A stretch of 64,000 bases of DNA from Cyprinodon diabolis (Eukaryota; Chordata; Actinopteri; Cyprinodontiformes; Cyprinodontidae). Below, piece by piece: positions 12,946-25,918 of the stretch (positions are counted from its first letter, which is position 1; every line of letters begins with the position of its first letter). The stretch lies in assembly GCA_030533445.1 (NCBI GenBank), contig CM060080.1, positions 18,739,377-18,803,376 on the forward strand. The letters are read 5' to 3'. A program made the position numbers and the translations under genes. The notes beneath the pieces are model-generated. The model was not told the DNA's origin, made no database searches, and saw nothing but the letters and a program-made list of their open reading frames with translations.

Positions 12946-13420
12946 GGGATGAATGAATGGATGGATGGAAAATGGATGTAAGAATTGATAGAGGGAGGGA
13001 GGGAGGGATGGACGGATGGATGGATGGGTGGATGGATGGAAGGAGGGAGGGAGGGAGAGAGGGAGGAAGGGAAAGAGGGATATATGGATTAATTGATAGA
13101 TGATAGATGGACAGAATGATGGATAGATGATGGATGAACAGATGAATGGATAGATGATGGAGCAGGGGTGGATAGAGCAGGGATGGATGGAAGGACGGGG
13201 GGATGGATGGAAGGACGGAGGGATGGAAGGATTGATGGAGGGATAAATGGATGGAGGGATAGATGGAAGGATGGATGTACAAATAAATTAAAAGAAGGAT
13301 AAATTGACAGAGGGATGATCTGATGAAAGGTTGAGCAGGATGAGAATATGCAAAATATGTGGACTAAAAGATGGATGAATAAATAGGAAAGAAATGGATA
13401 AAGAACAGACATATTGATGG
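12946..13420. repeat. Imperfect tetranucleotide array (ATGG/GGAT)n
   Basis: Nearly 475 bp built from GGAT, GGAG and GATA-type tetramers with frequent interruptions. The complementary strand gives two long overlapping open frames rich in His-Pro-Ser-Ile, which come from the repeat and are not genes. The degraded units suggest an old, interrupted array, unlike the pure one at 58.47 kb. Confidence 0.9.
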
Positions 13421-14448
13421 CTGAATGAACCCAGAAACCCACAAAATAGGCTTTAAATTCCACTTAATAAAAACAAACCTAACCTCATTATACTAAAGAG
13501 GATAGCAACAATGTGCAGTATATGACACTAAATAGCAATCTAGTTTAGGTTCTCAAGCCAAAGTGCTCTAAGTAAATAGCAAGCTTTCAATCACACACAA
13601 ACATTTAACTTCAAGTACCCTCTTCAATGCGTCTGCTATAAAACTATAAGATGAGACAGAATAGAAACTCCTTTGCATGGTAATGGGTTTTTAACCCCTA
13701 CCAGACATGGTTATGTGTAGTGATCACTCAGGATTTCTTTTAGGTAGAAGTTTTATTTTTTTCCCCTTCTTCTTTCAATGACGTCAAAATGAGACTGATT
13801 GAAAATGATACCGCAAACAAATAGGTGCACAAGCAGATGGTTGGGGTTAAGAGCTTACGAGATGGGCTGTGGAGGAGGCGGCAGTTGCTGACATGATTGC
13901 TGATGGAAGTGGGTTCTCTTCTTGAGCCACATCGATTTTGACTGTCAAAACAGGCTGAACACAACAGGCTTAGGCCTATATGTTTAGAGGAGGGAAGATT
14001 AGCAGGATGGTGCAGCATGATATGGATGAAAGGATCCTTCCTTCACAAACTTAACAGCCAGAATGCAGAAAAAAAAAATCAGCTGATTTCGATTAATTTC
14101 AGTTGGGAACTGAGACACTAATGTTCATTATTAGCTTCACGTATTTGAAGAAAACCCATCTCCAGCTACCATTAGTATGGGGAAATTCCCTATACAGTAC
14201 ATTTTAGGAACATTGCATCCTTTTCCCTCATAAGACATGTCCTTCCTAGACAGTCGTTTCATTGTGGAGCTTTATGAACACTATAAACTGTATAAGACCA
14301 GCTCAGGGTACTGTAATGATCAGGCTTTTACAATTTCACAGACTAGAAGTTGTGATTGCACTCAAGGCAAGTCTTAGCCATTGTGAATTTAGATGAGTCC
14401 CACCTGAACACATGCCTCTTAGATTTCAGAGAAACGTAATTTACTCTG

Positions 14449-14650
14449 ACTGAAACAGGAATCAATCTGCCACAAGCAAATCACCGAAAATGAAAGCAGA
14501 CCCTGAAACATAAACAGGCAGAACAAAACATGCCAGCGACTGCAGCAGGTAAAGACTTTCATATGACCTACAGAAACATACAGAAACACAACACAGAGGA
14601 ACGATTGCAGAACAAGTGGATCATTTTAAGATGCATGTTGAAGAACCTGT
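14449..14650. repeat. Dispersed repeat, short copy
   Basis: Second copy of the repeat at 9850-10135, in the same orientation. It keeps the opening block (CTGAAACA) and the 3' 150 bp but lacks about 100 bp of the interior. No target duplication could be defined. Confidence 0.55.
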
Positions 14651-17375
14651 CTGTTTGAATGCTTCTTTAAAGAGCCACATCAATCTTCTAGAAATGTCGA
14701 TTTGAAATATGAAACCAGTTCACAAATGTGACACACTAATAGGAAGGGGATTTATTGAATTTTATAATGGTAAGAAAATAAACAGCAGATCCTTTTCCAG
14801 CCATTTTCCAATGCTGCACAGTTTGCATGAATTAACAGTCTCTCGGGGAAATTTAGTCACATCGATGAACAAATCGGGAAAGGGGGAAGTGACGTTGCCG
14901 TAAGCCAGTCTGCATATCTGTAGTTGTTTTGTGAGCAGAATCACTGCAACTATAGCATAGACTCCCTTGGGCCAGGAGAAGAGGTGACATTCAACTAGTT
15001 GTAAGTTGACGTCATTTGTTGTGACGTTTTTGAATGCTTGACACAGATGATAGATAAAAAACAAGGCAAGATAACAAAAACACTGTTAGGCTCTGTTGAT
15101 TTTATCAATTTCCTTTGTGTTCCTAGTGTCTCTTATCTAGTATCAATTAAAATAGTAAAAGAAGGCAATCTCTGGCATTGAACAAATGGTTTACAGGGTA
15201 GATTTGGGAATACATTTAATTACCCTCCCAGCTTCTGTAAAAAAAAAAGAAAGAAAAAAAAAAATCCTTAGAACCTAGCTTTTGTTTTCCCTTCAAACTT
15301 TTTGAAATAAATTAGACTTTGCATGAGTGAATGTGGGTATTTAATGATGCACATGGGGTCCAGAAAAACCCCCGACTCAAAACTACAGGAATAAAGATAA
15401 GCAAGAAGGGCAGCGAACCATAAGAGTCTTTTTTTTTTTTAAGCCAACAAAATACCATCCTACAGCTTGTTGTTTACTGCTTACTGTCTGGTTGCTTCAC
15501 TTCAATGCCCTTCTGCACTCTGATATCTCCTGCCAGTTTGACCAGGATAAAGAAATAGCTTGAAAAAAAAAATCTGCAGTTAAGCAGAGGAGAGGTAGCA
15601 AGTAATCCTAGCCAACTGCAGCTATACAGGGGTGTGTGGGGGAGTCTTCAACCCCCTGGAAACAGCTACTGCCTCCCTTATGCCCTTCCCCACAACTGTG
15701 TTGATGATAATTGATTTATACTTTGAGGTTTACTGTTTATAATAAAGTCAAATCAAATTGCAACATTAATGCTGGCTAAATAGAACAATACATGCCTAGA
15801 ACTGCAGCTAATTTAATATTTTGCAATTTGATTGGTCAGATTACAATTTGATTGTTATTTAGACAGCTGAAGAAGCCCCATTACAAGTCACATCGAAATG
15901 CCACAACAATGAACAGCTTGATATACCTGCTCCAGCACTGCCTGACAGTGAGTTATAAGGAGAAGATTTTTGGGAACATGTGGCCCTGTAATCGCACAAC
16001 TAGTGCAGTCTGTCTTTGCAGCCCCGGACCGTTATTCTGCCCCGTTCATTGCCTGAACAGGACTAAAGGGTACACAACCCATCAGAGCATGCAAGCCAAA
16101 CAGAGAGGAGAGTCTGTTGACTGTGTGTGCACAAAATCTAGTCTAAACAGCGTAACCAAGGCTGAAGTTAGCAGTAAAACCTAAATGCTGCTAACAATGT
16201 GCGCTTAGCCAGAGGGAAGATGCTGTATATTTTGTTCAAGGCCCATGAGCAGAGAGCTTTTACATGCAAAATGTGGTTTGGTAACTTTGGTGATAAAACT
16301 TTCTTGTGTTGGTCTAACTATGTAGGTTGGACTCACTTCCCTCAGCTTTTCCTTTCTGGCTTTTTGGGATAAAAGCATTTTGTTTCATGTCTCTTTCATG
16401 CATCTAGCAAGATGGATTTCATCGTTTTTAAATATGGTAGCTATCAATACTTACTCCAAGATTAAATAATTGATCAGTTTAAACACTGAACTAGACTAAG
16501 AAAAACAGTTGATTTCTCAACCACCGACCTGCTTCACATTTGCTCCATTATTCTGCTCCACTCTTTGAACTGGAGGGGTACTAGAAATGCATTACTCGAT
16601 AAAGAATTCTATTATATCTATTTATCAAAGGAAATAAAAACCACAGTAACAGTTAATAATGAGTGGGAGTGAAAAATACTGTTTTTCAAGCATGTTATGT
16701 TATTTTATCAGTATGAAAAAACAACTAGGATTAGTCTGCCGAAGCGTAGTGCATTCCCCAAAGAAAGAAAAATCAGACAACTTATCTCATAATTACAATA
16801 TCAGAATGAATATAATCAGTTTAAAGTTGCAATATTAAATATGATAATATTAAATATACCATTGCAAGTGATCACTAATATGCCAATAATAAATTAATTC
16901 TTATGTTTCTGAACGTTACATGCAAAATTATTTAAACTAAACTTTTTAAACAAGTATGCAGTTTTACTAAAACGTACAGTACAGGTATTTATTCATGTAT
17001 GGTATTAATAACGAAAAGGATACTAAGAGGAAAAAAGTTCAGGATCTCAGAAAAGTTGAGGATGATGCTCGATGTAACATTTTACCCTTTTAAAAAGAGG
17101 TTTTCTTATGTTTATTTCAGCCTAGTTTTGGCTTCTTCTTTAAAAAAAATTTGAATCATTAATACCATTTGAATATTATGCTGCTTATTTGTGTAAAGAT
17201 TCAGTTACATGCATTTTACAATGTTAAGTCATTACAGCCTCGGATCAGTAAATTCTTCATATCTACATTACTAATATTTGCAGTGTTTAATTTCTTTGGA
17301 CAGACCTATAAAAACTAAGGACCTTCATTTGCCATCCCACCCAGCTACGGCTGTCTGGTGCCTCCACTGAACTTA
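14651..17375. other. Non-coding stretch
   Basis: No gene recognised. It includes a full CRE palindrome at 15007-15014 and A- and T-runs near 15240-15262 and 15430. The 110-codon frame at 15852-16184 is Cys-rich but has no recognisable domain and no splice support. Confidence 0.4.
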
Positions 17376-17535
17376 GATGCATCTCTTCTTCAACACACCT
17401 GATTCTAAAGGCTCAATTCCTCCATTTACTGCAGCTCAGCAGAGGCATGGTAAAGGGTGACTCATTTGATTCAGATGTGTTAAAAATGTGGTGCATCAAA
17501 ACGTTGCAGCATAGTAGGTCTGAGGACCGGACCTC
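17376..17535. mobile_element. Degenerate foldback MITE
   Basis: Imperfect inverted arms (ATGCATCTCTTCTTCAACAC near 17378 and the complementary GTGTTAAAAATGTGGTGCAT ending near 17500), followed by GTCTGAGGACCGGACCTC. The core CAACACACCTGATTC and the terminal AGGACCGG resemble the copies at 19.2 and 41.9 kb and a palindromic family abundant in teleosts. It is the most diverged of the three copies. Confidence 0.5.
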
Positions 17536-19172
17536 AGCATCCATTTCTTAGCTCAACCAGAGTAACTTCAATAACCAGAGGCAGTTTTGCTATCTACCTC
17601 AGAGGGAATTGAAAAAATAAGAACCAAAGGAAGCAAACTGGCATGTTTATGGTTTAGTTTTTGATAGCTTAAAGTGTTTAGATTTTATTAATTCCATTTT
17701 GTTTGGGAGACTGTTGTGGGTTTTTGGAAAAGACCGGAGCGACGAGGAAAGTTGCAATTTTTTTTACCAAAAGGAACTTAAAGGGAGAATGCTTGCATGT
17801 CTGCAGACAGGCAACAAAGTTAAACTGCGGTACAAAACACCAGGGGAAAAGTGCAGCAGATCCAGTGATAAATGCAGAGAGAGTGGAAACAAAAAAAAAA
17901 GCTGAAATGGGTGCAGACAATAGGAGACAATGAGTGCTAACAGGTGAGGGGAATTACTAATAGGAATAGGAAGAGAGTAAAAAAAAACATTCAAAACATA
18001 TTGAATATAAAACGATCCACAACTAATAAAGAACTGAAGCTGATATCTAAGAAGTGGATCCTGACAGAATTTAACATAATGTTAATAGAGAACTAAAAAA
18101 AGAAATTAGCAAAACAACAAGAACAATTTAACTTATAAAAACCACAATAAAACACATTTAGAACCTGGTTATCAATGACTAATAAAGAAAAGGATTCTAA
18201 TCTAAAAGAATAACTGAGTATGGAGATAAGACTTTAATATATGGGAGACCACAACTGACAAAGATACTGAGAATACATCACCAGAATATAAACAAAATGT
18301 GCAAAATAAAGATAAAACATGATAATAAGAGGAATGAGAACAAATTAAAGAACTTATAAAAGTGATATTTCAACATAGAGCATTCAGGAAGAGCAGCCAA
18401 ATTCAAATACACTAAATGACAATTGTTTATTTTTAGAAATACTTAAAAATTTCAGCTGCTTAGGATAAGGAGTTCCTCAGTGTGGATATATATTTTTTCT
18501 TCTACTGATGCCCATTATGCAGCTGCAGCAACCTTGAAGCTACAGCCACCTCTTCAAACAAGACAAATCCAAACAGAGCTCCTGTATGACTAAAATTATT
18601 CCTGTCAGGAAGAATGAGTCATTTCCAGGATTTATGATGATGATATCCTAAATCACTGTGGAGCAGAGAAGCAGGGACCCTGTGTGCGCTTTTGTGTTTC
18701 TGACAAAGTAATTGGTAAATTCTTCACTTCCCTTGTGAAGGACAAGAAAAATACCTATTATTAGCAGACCGATTTTTCATGGAATCTATTTTTTTTTTTG
18801 TTTATCACAAAAATGAATCATTGTACAATCGATGTCAAACTTTAAAAACGTATTTTATATGCAGTTCTTTAATTCTATTACATGCTAAAAGTAAATACCC
18901 AGAAAAACAAAACACTAATCCATATTAGCATGTGCTGTTATAAAGTATTAACATGATGTCCATCCCACACATCAACTAGAGTTAGAATGCTTAAAAAAGA
19001 TGTTAAGGATTTTAATGGAAAAAATAAAACATGAAGTTATAAAGACAGCAAAACAGAAGGGAATGAACCAAAAACTAAACAGAAATAGAAGTCTGCAAAA
19101 AAGTATTTTCAAAAATCTAATTCTAAATGCAAAGGCAAACCATAAGTATATATGTTTAGTATGTGTAAAGTC
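17536..19172. other. AT-rich non-coding stretch
   Basis: Several overlapping short open frames lie near 17680-17990 on both strands, with no recognisable domain. The A-rich plus strand from 17980 to 18420 has no repeat structure that could be defined. Confidence 0.35.
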
Positions 19173-19350
19173 AGTCCTTGATCCACTATCCAGCAGGTTT
19201 TAGAGGTTTCCCTGCTCCTGCACTGCTGGTTTTCGTTGATAGCTGATTAACAGGCTTTTGCTGAACTACAATAATCAGAGTCAGCTGTGCTAAAGTCAAG
19301 AAACCTCTAAAACCTGCAGGACAGCGGCCCTTAAGGACCGACTTTGGCCA
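19173..19350. mobile_element. Foldback MITE with clear inverted arms
   Basis: The left arm has CAGCAGGTTTTAGAGGTTTC (19191-19210). The right arm has GAAACCTCTAAAACCTGCAG (about 19300-19319), its near-perfect reverse complement. The outer ends GTCCTTGATCCACTATCC and GGACAGCGGCCCTTAAGGAC are also related. No coding capacity. It belongs to the same loose family as the copies at 17.4 and 41.9 kb. Confidence 0.75.
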
Positions 19351-22300
19351 TCTCTGTGTAACATTAAAGAATTGTGAAATCACAATCAAGGACCTCACTA
19401 CTTTCTCATAATGATTTGAATTCAAGCTGTAATTGAGTGAATTGAGTGGATATTTTCTGTAACCTAAATAATTAAAGGTACCCAGCTATTATTCTGGTTA
19501 TTCTCACCCAATTAGTTTTATGTGTCTTATGCAAGAAAAAAGACATCTGCATCTACAGCTTGAATGATAGAGGACTTGCATCCAATGGAAAAATTTCTTC
19601 TTATGAATCCAATTGTCTCACAACAGTCATGAATGCCAAATGAATTTATCTCTTTTACTTTGGGAAAAAAAATCTGCCCTGCTTACAGGATACACAAACA
19701 TAGAAACAAAAGACATCTTCAACCAAAAGTGATTTCTTTGAAGGCCACGCTGTCATGAAGAAAGTGTCTACAAAACCAGATAAAATGACATCCCTTTCTT
19801 GTGTGTTTGACATTTTGCTGCGAGGCAGAGTTGCAGAATCATCACCTACGGAAGGGGAAAACATGTCGAGATCTATCCCACTTATATCCAGTCACAATCA
19901 TCCCTGCTCTCCGTGAACATTTCATTTTCTTGTAGTTTCCACCCTTGTCTTTGCTTCATAACTCTTTCCCATTGATCATACGAGTTGGTTTCCTCTCGGA
20001 GCTTCACAATCAGTTCTGTTATTCCGCCCCCATCCCATATGGCTCAGAATAATTCAGAGGTTGCAGCTCCTCAGTGGGAGAGCTCTTTAATGACACTGCA
20101 CTGATTGAAATATCACACCAGCCGTTAGGTGGGAAGTTACAGGGTTGGGGCTTCTAGGTAGCATAAAAATGAGAGGATGCATTCTTTTCAAAGAATAATA
20201 GAGGATATCATTTGACTCAATTCAGTGCTGCAAAGCAAGGCTCCTGGCAATCATTTAGATGCAGTTAATTCTTCAGAGAAACATTGACTAATCTTTAGAT
20301 AACATCTTCAAGTTCAACTTTTAAATACTGAACAAAACTGCATATCAAATATTAGAAGTTTTCTGCTGTACCTTACAAGGCCCATAAAGTATGCAAGATC
20401 TCCATGAATTACCAGATTCAATAATGAAAATGTTGCTGCTTTACTCTGCTGAGTTATTAAGGAGATGAAAGGTATGGAGGAAGTTGGGTGGCAGTGGGGT
20501 GGGGGGTGGGGGGTTAGGATCACATGGCTACTTGCACTTTTTAATTATGACCCAAACTCAATTACTTTGCAACCTGGTAGTTTAGAGAGACGGGAAATTG
20601 CTTCAATAGAGTGACAGCGCTTGTGATTAAAGCATGTTCTCTTTGCATAAAAGATAAATAATAAAAAGATGCAGCTGAAGCTTTGCACGCACAGGAAATG
20701 AACGATATCTGGGAACAATGGAGAACAGTCAATTTTCTCTAATTGACTTATTCGTCATGTGCCACCAGGCCCCATCAAATGTTAGATGTTCGGTTAGCAT
20801 GTAGATGTGAAGGAAAAATGCTCTTTTTTAACAGCAGAATAGGCAGAAGTGCATACTGTAGATAAAAGAAACAGAATAGAATCGATGCAACAACAGATCT
20901 AAATTGTAAGAAGCTATTTTTCCTTAAAGAACTCTTGGTTGTATTTTGGGATTCCCATGACTTGCTACCCAGTATGCACTCATGGAAATATTTCACCCAA
21001 ATTTTAAGATCTACATATATATATCAGATAACAAATCCCCATTATTATTTTAACACAAACTTATAAAAATATCTTTATGTATTTGAAATAAATACACTAA
21101 TTAGTATTAATTCTATGGAAGTTTGCTACAGTTGCTCTGAAGTGCTAACCACATCAACAAACACAACATATTCAAAAAGTGCCACAATATGTTCAGAAAC
21201 AAAAACATTTTCAAACATACAACATAGAAAAATTAATTCCATGTCATTTGAGAGGGAAATGTATATATTCTAGATTAAAAAAAATAATTTTGTTAATCTT
21301 AAATAAATCACAGATCTGTCAGGAGATTGAAATACTTTAAATGCAAAACAGCTTTAAAATACTAACAGAAAGCTTTGCAAACCAACCATGTTTAAAACTC
21401 TTCATGAACTTTCATGTTAAAACCTAAATTCACTATTTAACCATTTTGGTTTTTGTATTTTACAGCTTGACTCAGAGCTGACTATTTGTAGACATGCAGA
21501 ATCCAGATATTTCTAAAACAGGTGATGCCATAAATATCTTTCAATCTGTAAACTATTATAAAGTTATTTTCAGAACTTATGAGACTTCCAATACTTCATC
21601 CAACCACAGTAAAAGCCATCGCCCAAAATTTAGACAACATGGAATGGGGTAGAGCCATCCTAAGATTGCGCCAATTAGTCAATCTGTGTCAATAATTCAT
21701 AAAGGAGGCCGTTAGAGAATTAAAAACATATAAAGTAATAAAACATCATGTTTGTGCAAAAGTCATGTTGCAAAACCAAGCAGATATCTGATTAAAATCC
21801 AAGCATCCCTTCTGAAAGTTATTCTAATCAATGTCACTTGGGAAAGTTTTCCTTACGAAGACACAAGCGAGTTCTTTACGTAGGTCATGTTTAAAAGGAT
21901 TTAAAACATATTACTTCCTAAAAGCAACCCTTATAACTCAGACATGTACCTAATTATTTCCATTGCAAATGCAAATGCATTTTTATTACACCTTAAGCTC
22001 ACATTTCAGTGTTTAAGCTTGATTTTAAAATAGCATTGCATCACATTAATAGGTTGGTTCCACTAGAGGGAGCTTTAATGCCACAGCCTCAAACAGTTTG
22101 CCCACACTGTAGCCACCTTATGTACTAATAAGGCTTTGTCATGGGGCTTTAATGAGCTCAACTTTTAATAATATCTTTGGGTTTGATGGCTTTAAAACAA
22201 GCAGGTTTTATCTATGAAGAATATATAGCAAATCAGTCTGTTATGTTGAAAAAATTTCTACTTTTTCGATTATAGCTTTAAAAAAATTAATTAGTCAGAA

Positions 22301-23355
22301 ACATAACTGTTGAATCTGAGATGTGCGTCTCTCCAAACAGCTCAAAGAGTTGCTATAAATTCCTTACAGCTCTGTTAATTAGGTCTATTTCCTAACACTA
22401 GTTAATAGGCTGATCTTTGTTAGAGTAAAACCTCAATACACAAGCATTTCAAAAGAAAAGCAGGGGCATTTTTCATAGTGTAAACTCTTAATGCTGTTTC
22501 ATGCTAGGGTCTGATTTTAGATGTATGTTTCTTGTGTATAAAACGGGAATATGTGAGTCGCATTTACAAAAACATTCAGTGCCGTTTGGCACATCAAAGT
22601 GAGGCTTTCGATGTTTAGATATATTTAAAGCTCCTAAAGCGAGGGTGTTTGGATGAAAGCTTGGAGAGCAGAAATCAATACGAATGCAACATGATTTGGT
22701 TTTAAGTCAACCAGCTTAACTAGACATGGACTACACCAGCAAAAGGAGTGGTTAAATTACAAAGGCTCTGCTGTGTGTTCTTGGGGAAAAAAATACATTA
22801 TTTAACTTCATGTATTAAGGATGGACATGATGAAAGAAGGAAATTGTTGAACAATAACTGGCTTAACAACTCAAAATGCTTTTAACGGGGTTTTGATATT
22901 TCGTGTGTTTTTTTTTCAGCTATTCTGACACTTCAATGCCCAATTATTGACATTTCTTAACAATTCAGGCTGCAATTTCTGTTACACTTTAGCAAAGAGC
23001 AGATGCACTATATCAAAAATGAACGTTGAAATTAACTTTCACTGTTCTTTTGACTGAGGGTAGATCCTGTTTTAAAGCAGACAATGGTCCATCGTTAGTC
23101 TGGTATATTTAAGTCTCATGTCTTTATTTTCATATTTGACCTGGTCTCCTTAATTAAATTCAGAAAGCATTAGAACCTGTCTAGTTAAAAGACATTGCAG
23201 ACTGTATTTAAGATTACTTACTGCCAATGTCCCAGTAATGTTCCTTTTTAATGCTTTCTTTTAATGGCCTTCAATATAAAAGTCTTTTTGAAAACTAGTA
23301 AAATATCCAACAACCTAATCTTGTTTGAAAAATAAGGTTTCAGTTTTAAGTTAAA
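19351..23355. other. Non-coding stretch, 4 kb
   Basis: No gene recognised. It contains a G-quadruplex-capable tract at 20486-20513 (own entry), an octamer-like ATGCAAAT at 21969-21976 inside a short palindrome, and a CTCF-like core with one mismatch (CCACTAGAGGGAGC) near 22056-22069. Confidence 0.4.
20486..20513 (+). other. G-quadruplex-capable tract
   Basis: Four G-runs of three or more (3, 4, 6 and 6 G) are separated by loops of 7, 1 and 1 bases on the plus strand, meeting the usual G3+N1-7 rule. It stands out in an AT-rich setting. No gene is adjacent, so a function is not implied. Confidence 0.6.
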
Positions 23356-23356
23356 G

Positions 23357-23359
<3 letters not shown>

Positions 23360-23398
<39 letters not shown>
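23360..23398. repeat. (TA)n microsatellite
   Basis: About 19 uninterrupted TA units immediately beyond the 3' end of the minus-strand LINE. The array probably grew from the LINE's TTATTATA-type tail. Confidence 0.95.
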
Positions 23399-23402
<4 letters not shown>

Positions 23403-24462
23403 ATACATTTTATTTGTATTGCACTTTACATTTCAACAAAATCTCAAAGTGCTACAAAATTCATAGTTAAAACAAAACCGTACAACAAAAACAGCATACA
23501 TAGTTAAAACAAGACATTACAATAAAATAACATACGTAGTAAAAACAAAACAGTAAAATAACCATAAAACTACACAGATAAAATACTAACTAATGTTCAA
23601 AGGCCATTTTAAATAAAAATGTCTTGAGGCCTTTCTTGAACGCCTCCACACTCTGTGGGACCCTAAGGGACTCTGGGAGGCCATTCCAGAGTTGTGGGGC
23701 AACTGCCTGGAAGGCCCTATCTCCCATTGTGCAGAGCTTGACTCTTGGCTGGTGCAGTCGGTGGGTGGAAGTGGTGGAGCGGAGGGTTCTGGAGGCGGTG
23801 TGAGGTGTGAGGAGTTCCTTGAGGTAAGCAGGGGCAGTTTCATGTATGCACTGATGAGTGAGGAGGCAAAGTTTGTAATGTATTCTGTGTTGGATGGGCA
23901 GCCAATGAAGGGACCTGAGGACTGGAGTAATGTGTTCGTGTTTGCGCCTCCTCGTCAGGACCCGGGCAGCACAGTTCTGGATGTGCTGCAGCTTTTGTAG
24001 ACTTTTGCCAGGGACCCCGACGAGGAGGGCATTACAGTAGTCCAATCTGGAGGAGATAAAGGCATGGATTAACTTTTCTGCGTCGGGTTGGGAAAGGGAG
24101 GGGCGGAGTTTGGCGATGTTTCTGAGGTGGAGGAAAGAGACCTTGCAGAGGTGACGTATGTGGGAGTCGAACGTGAGATGTGGATCCAATTTGACACCAA
24201 GGTTTGTAACAGATGAGGACAAAGGGATGTTTTGATCGAAGATAGGGATACTGTTTAGGGAGAAGGACTTGTTTTGGTGTGGGGTGCCAATGAGAATGGC
24301 TTCTGTTTTGTTGCTGTTGAGCTGTAGAAAGTTTTCAGCCATCCATGTCTTTATCTCCCCCAGGCAGCAGTGAAAAGCAGATGGCAGAACTGTGGGAGAA
24401 GTGGAGTCCATTTTAATGTACAACTGTGTGTCATCTGCATAATATTTGTTACAATACTCGGA
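23399..24462 (-). mobile_element. 5'-truncated L2-like LINE
   Basis: The minus strand carries the end of a reverse-transcriptase frame followed by a roughly 190-bp 3' UTR, whose last part includes GCACTTTGAGATTTTGTTG and ends AATAAAATGTATTATTA, a typical L2-like terminus. The 5' break falls only a few codons before the YADD box, so most of ORF2 is absent. No target duplication was identified, partly because the 3' side merges into a TA microsatellite. Confidence 0.8.
23590..24455 (-). pseudogene. LINE reverse transcriptase, C-terminal part
   Basis: An open frame of about 288 codons starting inside the RT domain. It begins Y-Y-A-D-D-T-Q-L-Y, the catalytic motif C (second and third metal-binding aspartates). 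It continues through the thumb and the conserved C-terminal block of L2-like LINEs (S-R-L-D-Y-C-N-A-L; H-W-L-P-I; A-P-A-Y-L-K-E-L-L; W-N-G-L-P-E-S-L-R) and stops naturally after F-E-H. The endonuclease domain, RT fingers and motif A are missing, so it cannot act alone. The surviving frame has no stop or frameshift, so the insertion is not very old. Confidence 0.85.
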
Positions 24463-25240
24463 GGTTGAGTCTTTTATTTAATGGAGCCTAGGGGGAAGTT
24501 CAATTGAATAAACTGTTTATTCGCCTTCATTCGTCTACGGCACAGCAAATCAGTTTTAAACCACGCCTCCACGAATGCCAATCAGCATCCAAACTTCATA
24601 TTAAAAGGCCACCAATCCCCAACTCATCTGCTACCTAGTGCGCAGGTGGTGGTTGCACCATGTGACTTCATTCAGATGACCCAGTTTCAAGTCACTATCA
24701 GCCCCTCCTCCACCATCGTAGCTAAAACTTCATCAGAATTTCATTCCTCACGCACTCTTACTGCATTCCACGTCTCATTTCAACTTGTCTGGCAGAAGAC
24801 CGTAATTTTGAGCCTGGTTCTGCCAGAGGTTTCTTCCCAATGGGGAGTTTTTCCTCTCCACTGTTGCGTCTTGTTTGCTCATCATGGACAGGCTCTCTCA
24901 ACCTGTGTGATCCAAACTGGACTTCCATCTTCCAGGTCCCTGAGTGAAGCTCTAGTATCAGCTCACGCAGTCTACTGGATCTCCCCATAAAGCTCAGCAT
25001 TCTGTCTCACTAACCAGCAGTCTACAGACTGACCAACTTCATCTATCTCCACTCCACCACCAGTTTCAGGCCTGGGGGGAAACTGCCCTGTTCTTTACTC
25101 CTGTTCATGCATATCTATAAAAATTCAGAGCTATGTTTCCGGCGGAGGTCTGAGCGCCAAAGACCAAGTGATTGTATCAATACACTTCTTCTAATTGTCT
25201 TTTCTCGCCGTCTGAGTTTTTCAGATAAAAATGCAAGTTA
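24463..25240. other. Repeat-like segment of uncertain class
   Basis: GC-richer than its surroundings. It holds CTGCCAGAGGTTTCTTCCCA and GGGAGTTTTTCCTCTCCACT, a block found in many teleost interspersed repeats. It also has a TATA-like TATTAAAAGG near 24600 and ends in a pyrimidine-rich AATTGTCTTTTCTCGCC. This could be an old LTR, but no TG/CA ends or target duplication were found. The 114-codon plus-strand frame inside has no domain. Confidence 0.3.
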
Positions 25241-25770
25241 AATAGGTAGTCAAACTATACCTACAGAAATGAAATTTAAATATTATTTTAGGATCATGCT
25301 TGATATTTGTTGTCAATCGGGTTATATTCAATACTTAGTCAGTTCTGTTTGATGTTAGATATGTTCATTGAGACAAAGAAAGTAAGCTTGCACTGGTGTC
25401 ACCGCTTCAGCTGCTCTTCTAAATACACCTGGAAACACAATTTTGTCGAAGATGTTTAAAATGATACCCCTTAAAAGAAAAAAAAAAATTTTTTTTCATT
25501 AGAGGAAGCCTCCTCAGGACATAACAGGATGTAAACACAGATGTGATTATCTGCTGTAAGCAGACGGAGACTGTGATTTTACAGTTTTTAATAGGAACCC
25601 CAGGTAATAATATGGTTTTATAGAATTTATTGTTTATTATAATTCCATTACAAAATTATTGCTAGTACAATGTTTCATGCTAATGTTCAGAACTAATGTT
25701 AGCCTCTCATTACAATGAACAATAAATTTTAGGAAAGGAAATTTTAGGCATTTTAGGAAAGACCTAATCT
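25241..25770. other. Non-coding stretch
   Basis: Nothing recognised apart from an A-run/T-run palindrome near 25480-25496. Confidence 0.4.
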
Positions 25771-25877
25771 TGTCATGATCTGGCCTGTTTGCTCTCCCTT
25801 AATTAGTAATTCCTCTCACCTGCCCTCTTCCTTCCCTGCCTCAATTATAATTTATTCCCCTCACCTGTTTCCTCTGG

Positions 25878-25918
25878 TTTATATTCATTTCAGCCTGAGC
25901 ATGTAGTGCCAGATCATT
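25878..25918 (+). promoter_or_regulatory. LTR promoter: TATA box and predicted RNA 5' end
   Basis: TTTATATT at 25878-25885, then GCCAGATCATT at 25908-25918. The second block is exactly complementary over 11 bases to the sequence just past the LTR (26680-26690), so it is the likely start of the transcript and the self-primer. The spacing suits a TATA-driven RNA polymerase II promoter. The same pair occurs in the 3' LTR (start block 27096-27106). Confidence 0.65.

Noticed and set aside
12946..13420. Possible CRISPR-like or minisatellite array
   Set aside because: The units are contiguous tetramers with no unique spacers.
12824..13463. Two long overlapping minus-strand frames rich in His, Pro, Ser and Ile
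   Set aside because: They are translations of the ATGG-type tetranucleotide array.
15852..16184. 110-codon Cys-containing frame
   Set aside because: Cysteine spacing fits no known domain, and codon use and context look like the surrounding non-coding DNA.
24646..24990. 114-codon plus-strand frame
   Set aside because: Overlaps a block common in fish interspersed repeats and has no domain.
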